Below, in pieces: positions 61,178-64,000 of a stretch of DNA of 64,000 nt. The notes under the pieces are model-generated. The model ran no database searches. It saw only the letters and a list, made by a program, of their open reading frames with translations, and was not told where the DNA came from. Where the stretch lies: contig NZ_VFVL01000010.1 of the NCBI RefSeq assembly GCF_006442815.1, positions 1-64,000 on the forward strand, in the 5' to 3' direction. Numbering within the stretch: position 1 is the first letter of the stretch; every line of letters starts with the position of its first letter. The position numbers and the translations under genes are program-made. The DNA comes from Mesorhizobium sp. B2-4-3. GTDB lineage: Bacteria; Pseudomonadota; Alphaproteobacteria; Rhizobiales; Rhizobiaceae.

Positions 61178-61322
61178 CCTTCTCCCCTTGTGGGAGAAGG
61201 TGTCGCCGAAGGCGACGGATGAGGGGTGTTCCAGCGGAGTGAGACGTTTGCTTTCCCTGGAACACCCCTCATCCGTCTCGGCGCTATCGCGCCGATCCAC
61301 CTTCTCCCACAGGGGGAGAAGG
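61178..61322. repeat. RIME-like palindromic intergenic element, second full copy
   Basis: The same mosaic as 3698-3843, here inverted: CCTTCTCCCCTTGTGGGAGA leads into TGTCGCCGAAGGCGAC and GGATGAGGGGTG, and the right half has CACCCCTCATCCGTC, CGGCGC-TATC-GCGCCG and CCTTCTCCC...GGGAGAAGG. It lies between the DUF1989-GcvT gene and the APC permease, with a further 200 nt of AT-richer unassigned DNA toward the permease. Confidence 0.85.
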
Positions 61323-61333
61323 TAAGGGCGCTA

Positions 61334-63703
61334 TCACGATCGCGGCTTGGTCTTCTGCGGATCGTAATGGGCGAAGGCGACGACCCGCGCGGGCAGCCGC
61401 TTGGCGCGGCCGTCGAGCTTGCCGATCTCGACCTCCGTGCCGATCTCCGCATGAGTGACGTCGAGCCGTGCCAGCGCGATGGTCTTGCCGAGCACCGGCG
61501 AGCGCATGCCGGAGGTGACGACGCCGATCTGGGCGCGGCCGACATGGACGCAGTCGCCATGGCCGACCGGGATGTTGGCGTCGATGTCGAGGCCGACGAG
61601 CTTGTGCTGCGGGTGCTCCTTGCGCCGGATCAGCGCGTCGCGGCCGATGAAGTCGTCGGCCTTGGTCTTGAGCGGCACGGTGAAGCCGATGCCGGCTTCG
61701 AACGGGTCGGTCTGGTCGGAGAATTCGTAACCGGCGAAGATCAGTCCCGCCTCGATGCGCACCATGTCGAGCCCTTGTAGCCCCATCGGCTTCAGCCCGT
61801 GCGGTTGGCCGGCCTCCCAGACGGCGTCGAACACTTTTTCGGCGTCGCGCGGATGGCACCAGATCTCATAGCCGAGCTCGCCCGTATAGCCGGTGCGCGA
61901 GACCACGACCGGCACGCCATTGCCGCCGCCGATGCGCGCGACGGCGAAGCGGAACCATTCGAGCTCGCCGATCGATGGCTGCACGGGCGAGGTCCAGACG
62001 ACTTCCTTGAGGATGTCGCGGCTCTTCGGCCCTTGCACGGCGATGTTGTGCATCTGGTCGGTGGAGGAGCGGACCAGCACGTTGAGGTCGAGTTTTTTCG
62101 CGGTCTCGCGCAGCCACTCGCCGGAAAGATCGTCGCCGCCGACCCAGCGGAAATTGTCCTTGCCGAGCCTGAGCAGCGTGCCGTCGTCGATCATGCCGCC
62201 ATGCTCGTAGCACATCGCCGTATAGACGACCTGGCCCACGCCGAGCTTCTTGACGTCGCGGGTCAGCGTGTATTGCAGCAGCGCTTCGGAGTCCGGCCCG
62301 GTGACCTCGAACTTGCGCAGCGGCGACAGGTCCATGATCACCGCAGCCTGCCGGCAGGCCCAGTATTCGGCGATCGGACCTTCCTTGGCGAAGGAATTGG
62401 CGAGCCAATAGCCGCGATATTCGACGAAGTCGCGCGTGTGCTTGGCAAAGCTCGAATGAAAGGCTGTCTCGCGAGTCATTTTCGGTTCCGAGTCGGGCTT
62501 CATGCGTCTGGCGATCGCTCGCGAGAATTTGTGCTGGCCGGAATAGCTGCGCACATGGATGTCGGTGAGGTCCCAGCCATTGGCGGGCGTGGTGTCGTCC
62601 GGGCAGGCCGAGGACACGCAGACGATGTCGGTGAGCGCCCTGAGCAGCACATAGTCGCCCGGCCGCGACCACGGTTCGTCCGACACCATCACGCCATGCG
62701 CATCGATCGCCGTGTTGAAGAAGAAGTTGATCGCCATCCAGCCGGCGCGGGGATTTACGCCCTTGTCCGACAGCGCCTTGTTGAAATTCTCCGAGCAATT
62801 GGTGTGGCCGGGATAGCCGATGTCGTCGTAATATTTGGCGGCGCAGGCGAGCGCGAAAGCATCGTGCCGCCCGCATGTGTCCTGCACCACCTCGACCAGC
62901 GGCTCCATGTCCTGGTCGTAATATTTCGAATGCAGGCCGGGCATCGGATAGGCCGAGCCCATAAGCGTGCGGGTCGTCGTCACGTCGAGCGGCAGGTCGC
63001 GGCCCTTGTCCAGCTTGCGCGCCGAAAAACACTGGAAGTCGGTGCATTGCCGGCCATCGACATCGATGATCTGCAGATAGTCGCCGGCCTTGACGAAATA
63101 GGCCTCGGCGGTTGCCGACTTCACCCGAAGGTCAAGCACCGGATCGGCGAGCGGACCGGGAAGCTGGGACCTCGTCTTCGGCCGGATCGTGGCGCGCCGC
63201 ACCAGGACGGTCAGTGGCGTCGCGGTGTTGTGGCCGTCGACCAGCATCGGCCCGCCAGGCGCCGCGATCAGCAGCGCGCCGTCGCGCTGGATGGCAAAGC
63301 TCTGCTCGGTGCCGGCGGGCGTGGCGCCGCCAAACACGCGCACGGCCTTCGGCTGGTCGAGCTGTACCTTGCGGCGCTCGAGGCTGAGGCGCAGCGCCGA
63401 GAGACTGTCGTCACCCTCGGCGAGCAGCGCCTTGATGCCGGCTGCGTTGCTGTTCGACCGTTCGCCGAAAATGCCGGGATCGGTCGTGCCTGATTTGTCC
63501 CAGGCCAGAAGCTCGCAGGGCTGCCCACCCTCGACATTGGTCACGCTGATGCTGTCGCCAGCCTCGACGTCGATCAGCGCCGCACCATTGCCTTGCACAG
63601 TGTAGCGCTCCAGGCCCGGCGGCAGGCTGATCTGGCCGGGCCTCAGGATCAGGCTCGGACGCGGCGGTCCGGACAGGACGGCAGGGTAGGGCGACTGGCT
63701 CAT
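61334..63703 (-). CDS. DUF1989-containing region fused to GcvT-like aminomethyltransferase
   Basis: A 789-residue multi-domain protein with an unknown reaction. Residues 196-390 match the DUF1989 family (urea-carboxylase-associated proteins): VKAGDYLQIIDVDGRQCTDF, DTCGRHDAFALAC near 275-287, NCSENFNKAL, NFFFNTAI, and SSACPDDTTPANGWD. Residues 40-190 look like a decayed second copy, since VEAGDSISVTNVEGGQPCEL (46-65) lines up with 205-224. Residues about 415-789 are a GcvT/tetrahydrofolate-binding fold with the catalytic-type aspartates in GGMIDDGTLLRL (506/507), GYTGELGYEIW and VRIEAGLIFAGYE. DUF1989 proteins of the guanidine/urea pathways act on carboxylated amino groups, GcvT moves one-carbon units to tetrahydrofolate. 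A guanidino or N-methyl compound is a reasonable but unproven substrate. GGAGGAGG precedes the ATG. Confidence 0.8.
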   Translation of the reverse strand: MSQSPYPAVLSGPPRPSLILRPGQISLPPGLERYTVQGNGAALIDVEAGDSISVTNVEGGQPCELLAWDKSGTTDPGIFGERSNSNAAGIKALLAEGDDSLSALRLSLERRKVQLDQPKAVRVFGGATPAGTEQSFAIQRDGALLIAAPGGPMLVDGHNTATPLTVLVRRATIRPKTRSQLPGPLADPVLDLRVKSATAEAYFVKAGDYLQIIDVDGRQCTDFQCFSARKLDKGRDLPLDVTTTRTLMGSAYPMPGLHSKYYDQDMEPLVEVVQDTCGRHDAFALACAAKYYDDIGYPGHTNCSENFNKALSDKGVNPRAGWMAINFFFNTAIDAHGVMVSDEPWSRPGDYVLLRALTDIVCVSSACPDDTTPANGWDLTDIHVRSYSGQHKFSRAIARRMKPDSEPKMTRETAFHSSFAKHTRDFVEYRGYWLANSFAKEGPIAEYWACRQAAVIMDLSPLRKFEVTGPDSEALLQYTLTRDVKKLGVGQVVYTAMCYEHGGMIDDGTLLRLGKDNFRWVGGDDLSGEWLRETAKKLDLNVLVRSSTDQMHNIAVQGPKSRDILKEVVWTSPVQPSIGELEWFRFAVARIGGGNGVPVVVSRTGYTGELGYEIWCHPRDAEKVFDAVWEAGQPHGLKPMGLQGLDMVRIEAGLIFAGYEFSDQTDPFEAGIGFTVPLKTKADDFIGRDALIRRKEHPQHKLVGLDIDANIPVGHGDCVHVGRAQIGVVTSGMRSPVLGKTIALARLDVTHAEIGTEVEIGKLDGRAKRLPARVVAFAHYDPQKTKPRS

Positions 63704-63803
63704 CTCAAACCCTCCTCCGAGCGAGAAACAAGTTTGCCTGTGTGTAAAATTATTTTAGCAGCAAGAATAGCAGCGGGGATGGATTTGGCAAGCACCGGCT
63801 CCA

Positions 63804-63826
63804 CCTTCTCCCGCAAGGGGAGAAGG
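63804..63826. repeat. RIME-like element, half copy
   Basis: CCTTCTCCCGCAAGGGGAGA and the following AGG make one terminal hairpin of the elements at 3698 and 61178, without the rest of the mosaic. It sits between the DUF1989-GcvT gene promoter and the truncated gene at the right edge. Confidence 0.7.
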
Positions 63827-63838
63827 GAAGGCGCACCG

Positions 63839-64000
63839 CTAGACCAAGTCCTCGGAATGGCTGATTGTCACGCCGTATTCCGCAGCCGAGTCCAGCATCG
63901 TATGCCATAGGCTCTCGGCGAAGGTCGCGAACACCAGGACGTTGAACACGGCCTGCGCGTTGCGATCCTTGCCGCGCCACAGCGTGACGCTGGTGTGATC
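63839..64000 (-). CDS. C-terminal end of an unrecognised protein, truncated by the window edge
   Basis: The last 53 codons of a leftward gene, ending in TAG at 63839-63841. The visible residues include SVTLWRGKDRNAQAVFNVLV, FATFAESLWHTMLDSAAEYG and the ending VTISHSEDLV. Codon use is typical of the window. I do not recognise the family from this piece. It lies on the same strand as the DUF1989-GcvT gene and upstream of it, 135 nt away, and might be part of the same functional unit. Confidence 0.6.
   Translation of the reverse strand, partial: DHTSVTLWRGKDRNAQAVFNVLVFATFAESLWHTMLDSAAEYGVTISHSEDLV

Overview
The window is a GC-rich, gene-dense stretch of chromosome-like DNA from an alphaproteobacterium of the Rhizobiales, most probably Mesorhizobium or a close relative. 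The grounds are the protein style, the Brucella-type lumazine synthase behind an FMN riboswitch, the many solute transporters, and three families of dispersed palindromic intergenic repeats, one of which looks like the RIME elements of rhizobia. Genus is inferred from recall, not from a database search. I see no rRNA, tRNA, prophage, complete insertion sequence or CRISPR array.

Layout. (1) 145-6894 is a 4-hydroxyphenylacetate / homoprotocatechuate module: hpaF-hpaE-hpaD read leftward from a MarR regulator (hpaR), then hpaB-hpaC read leftward from an AraC activator (hpaA). The late meta-cleavage genes (hpaG, hpaH, hpaI) are not in the window. (2) 7007-15480 is an amine/amino-acid catabolic block around an IclR regulator: a leftward aminotransferase, HAD hydrolase and UPF0261 protein, and a rightward APC permease, cytochrome P450 and aldehyde dehydrogenase. 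(3) 16236-19283 is a LysR-controlled quinone-oxidoreductase-like enzyme plus a DapA-family aldolase. (4) 19437-22841 is a three-domain LplT-PlsC-acyl-ACP-synthetase protein. (5) 23271-34510 is a second IclR block whose control region copies that of block 2: aminotransferase, two SDRs, amidohydrolase, CobW-type GTPase and a branched-chain-type ABC transporter, in one probable operon of nine genes.

(6) 34517-37668 holds an MgtC-family protein, a 52-residue membrane protein, class II fructose-bisphosphate aldolase, and ribH under an FMN riboswitch with terminator. (7) 37908-44076 is methylthioribose salvage: mtnK-mtnA divergent from a three-gene sugar-type ABC transporter, with a 29-bp operator-like palindrome carrying both -35 boxes. 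(8) 44149-47538 has a DUF1127 protein, a winged-helix/TPR regulator and a D-Ala-D-Ala ligase. (9) 47756-51619 has a DinJ-YafQ toxin-antitoxin pair lying between the true end and a decayed copy of the end of a rhamnulose-phosphate-aldolase/SDR gene, followed by a SorC regulator. (10) 51824-59092 has an acyl-CoA synthetase and a TetR-MFP-RND efflux operon. (11) 59263-63703 has an APC permease and a long fusion of a DUF1989-containing region with a GcvT-type aminomethyltransferase. A truncated unrecognised gene runs off the right edge.

The least-described items are the DUF1989-GcvT fusion with an apparent degenerate internal duplication, the two IclR blocks with near-identical control sequences (partly shared by the hpaF/hpaR gap), the mtn palindrome, a perfect 29-bp inverted repeat between two convergent genes, three TetR-like palindromes upstream of a gene with no TetR gene beside it, and the toxin-antitoxin pair bracketed by gene-end copies. 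All functional statements rest on motif and family recognition by eye.
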